Shown here: piece by piece, positions 4,775-6,079 of the stretch
Layout of the letters: each line of letters opens with the position of its first letter
Numbering within the stretch: position 1 is the stretch's first letter
Source: Chloroflexota bacterium
Lineage (GTDB): Bacteria; Chloroflexota; Anaerolineae; Anaerolineales; Villigracilaceae
Length of the DNA stretch: 6,079 nucleotides
Direction: 5' to 3'
NCBI GenBank assembly: GCA_021796155.1
Contig: JAJYOO010000163.1
Span: 1 to 6,079 of the forward strand
Translations under genes and position numbers: made by a program
Notes under the pieces: generated by a model
The model's database searches: none
What the model saw: the letters and a program-made list of their open reading frames with translations, nothing else
Told to the model about the DNA's origin: nothing

Positions 4775-6079
4775 ATGTTCTCATCCCTGCGCGCTCGTCT
4801 ATGGCTTAGTTATGCTTTTCTAATCGTCACGGCTCTTGTAGTTGTGGCGTTTGTTTTGATTCTCTTTCTTTTACGGAATCCGCTTCTTTATCGCCAAACA
4901 CTTGATCGTATCAAAGCTGCCGAGAGCATGATCGCTCCGCTGGGCGGACAGGCTTTGCGTCCACGTATCGACAACAGGTTGGCGGGCGTTGCAGATGCTT
5001 TTAGTGTCCGTATCCTGACATTTGATGCGAACGGTTTCTTGCTCGAAGATACGGCTAGTGGGAGTCCGCTCGTTTCACTTCCTACAAGATCACTATCATT
5101 ACGTGCGTTGCCAACAGTGCGCGATTCAACCGGAAAAGTGTGGTTGTATTCTCTCCGGCAGATGTCGGATGGCACATGGCTGATGGTCGCTGCACCTAGG
5201 CCTAAGGTAACCACCTTGTCCATTCTTACAGATGAACTTTTTCTGCCTCTCGTCGAGGGTGGTGTGATTGCGCTTTTGCTTTCACTGGTGCTGGCTTTTG
5301 TGCTGGCGCGCTGGGTGGCCGATCCCTTGCAAAATGTTGTTGCCGCGGCGCGGACCGTTCCCGCAGACGCCGCGCAACTCGTCCAGCCAAGCGGCCCGCA
5401 GGAGGTCCAAGAATTGACGCGGGCCTTCAATGCCATGGTCGGACGCATGCAGTCGAGTCAAAAATCGCAGCGCGATTTCGTGGCAAACGTCTCGCACGAA
5501 CTCAAGACTCCGCTCACATCCATTCAAGGATTCTCGCAGGCGATTTTGGATGGCACAGCCGATACGCCAGAGGCTCTCCATCAGGCAGCCGAGGTGATTT
5601 ACAACGAAGCCGGGCGGATGCACCGCATGGCTCTTGACCTGCTCGATCTGGCGCGTCTCGAGGCTGGGACGGCAGATTTGAAAATGTCGCCGGTGGATAT
5701 GAAGGCGCTCTTGAATGGCGTAATGGAAAAATTCACGCCAATGGCTTCGCGTTCCGCGGTTGATTTGAAGCTTGAGTTGGCAAGCGACCTGCCAATTTTC
5801 ATGGGCGACGGCGATAGGCTGGCGCAGGTTTTTACCAATCTGGTGGATAATGCTTTGAAATTCACACCTTATAACGGCACAGTGACTTTGCGCGCCGTGC
5901 AGGATAAAAGCGAAGTGCAGGTTTCTGTCAGCGACACCGGCAAGGGAATTCCTGCAGAAGCCATCCCACATATTTTCGACCGTTTCTATCAAGCTGATTC
6001 GTCGCGGGCGGGCGGGGAGAAACATGGCGCGGGGCTGGGTCTGGCGATAGTGCAAGAAATTGTGGCGGCGCACGGTGGT
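4775..6079 (+). CDS. Sensor histidine kinase, HAMP-containing, EnvZ/PhoR-like (partial at right edge)
   Basis: The frame is open from ATG 4775 to the end of the window (435 codons) and lacks only the final stretch. It is a membrane sensor kinase. TM1 is near residues 11-33 and TM2 near 157-179, enclosing an extracytoplasmic sensor domain of about 120 residues with no recognised fold. A HAMP linker lies at about 177-228 (ARWVADPLQNVVAAA...ELTRAFNAMVGRM). The HisKA phospho-acceptor is His241 (FVANVSHELKTPLTSIQGF). The ATPase domain has the N box TNLVDNALKFTP (Asn355, Asn359), G1 DTGKGIP at 387-393, F box FDRFYQ at 401-406 and G2 GAGLGLAIV at 418-426. It would autophosphorylate His241 and pass the phosphate to Asp54 of the regulator encoded just upstream. 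The ribosome site is weak (AGAGAA near 4765-4770), suggesting low or coupled translation below the palindrome. The large minus-strand frame over it is a shadow. Confidence 0.95.
   Translation, partial: MFSSLRARLWLSYAFLIVTALVVVAFVLILFLLRNPLLYRQTLDRIKAAESMIAPLGGQALRPRIDNRLAGVADAFSVRILTFDANGFLLEDTASGSPLVSLPTRSLSLRALPTVRDSTGKVWLYSLRQMSDGTWLMVAAPRPKVTTLSILTDELFLPLVEGGVIALLLSLVLAFVLARWVADPLQNVVAAARTVPADAAQLVQPSGPQEVQELTRAFNAMVGRMQSSQKSQRDFVANVSHELKTPLTSIQGFSQAILDGTADTPEALHQAAEVIYNEAGRMHRMALDLLDLARLEAGTADLKMSPVDMKALLNGVMEKFTPMASRSAVDLKLELASDLPIFMGDGDRLAQVFTNLVDNALKFTPYNGTVTLRAVQDKSEVQVSVSDTGKGIPAEAIPHIFDRFYQADSSRAGGEKHGAGLGLAIVQEIVAAHGG

Noticed and set aside
5282..6073. Long minus-strand frame of 263 codons opposite the kinase
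   Set aside because: It lies antisense to an unmistakable histidine kinase with all catalytic boxes. Its translation is rich in His, Arg and Cys with no domain pattern, as expected for a shadow frame.

Overview
The window reads as part of a bacterial chromosome, most plausibly an Anaerolineae-type member of the Chloroflexota. This is inferred from the style of the proteins, an uncharacterised secreted protein that resembles ones I associate with that group, and short intergenic heptamer repeats. No rRNA or marker gene confirms the lineage. No tRNA, rRNA, CRISPR array or transposase was recognised. All intact genes lie on the + strand.

Region 1 (1-2523) is the tail of a spermidine/putrescine-type ABC importer operon. 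It holds the last 40 codons of one permease, a complete second permease overlapping it by ATGA, and a complete PotA-type ATPase. After a 115-base gap with a large stem-loop comes the N-terminal 108 codons of a dimethylglycine/sarcosine-dehydrogenase-like flavoprotein. That last gene stops abruptly and is best read as a broken gene. The solute-binding protein is not in the window.

Region 2 (2524-2830) is a scar-like 307-base stretch with no intact gene. It carries, on the minus strand, what looks like the C-terminal ~47 codons of a PlsC-type acyltransferase, bounded on one side by a small imperfect hairpin. To its left the coding sequence looks AT-richer, and to its right GC-richer (judged by eye, not computed).

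Region 3 (2831-6079) holds a small secreted protein of unknown function, a strong hairpin, a good sigma-70-like promoter, ridA, an OmpR/PhoB-type response regulator and its cognate-looking sensor histidine kinase, which runs off the right edge. The kinase frame is open to the last base and has clear H, N, G1, F and G2 boxes.

The most unusual structure is in the two ~50-base gaps on either side of the response regulator. Each gap is built from 7-base units. The first is an array of ACTGATC-like heptamers running in phase from the ridA stop codon to the regulator's ATG. The second is a perfect 40-bp palindrome, starting at the first base after the regulator's stop codon, with ACGT every 7 bases at its core. 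The two share the form ATYAC+TG versus ATYAC+GT, which suggests one repeat family. The rest of the window is ordinary; I do not see a new multi-gene system here.
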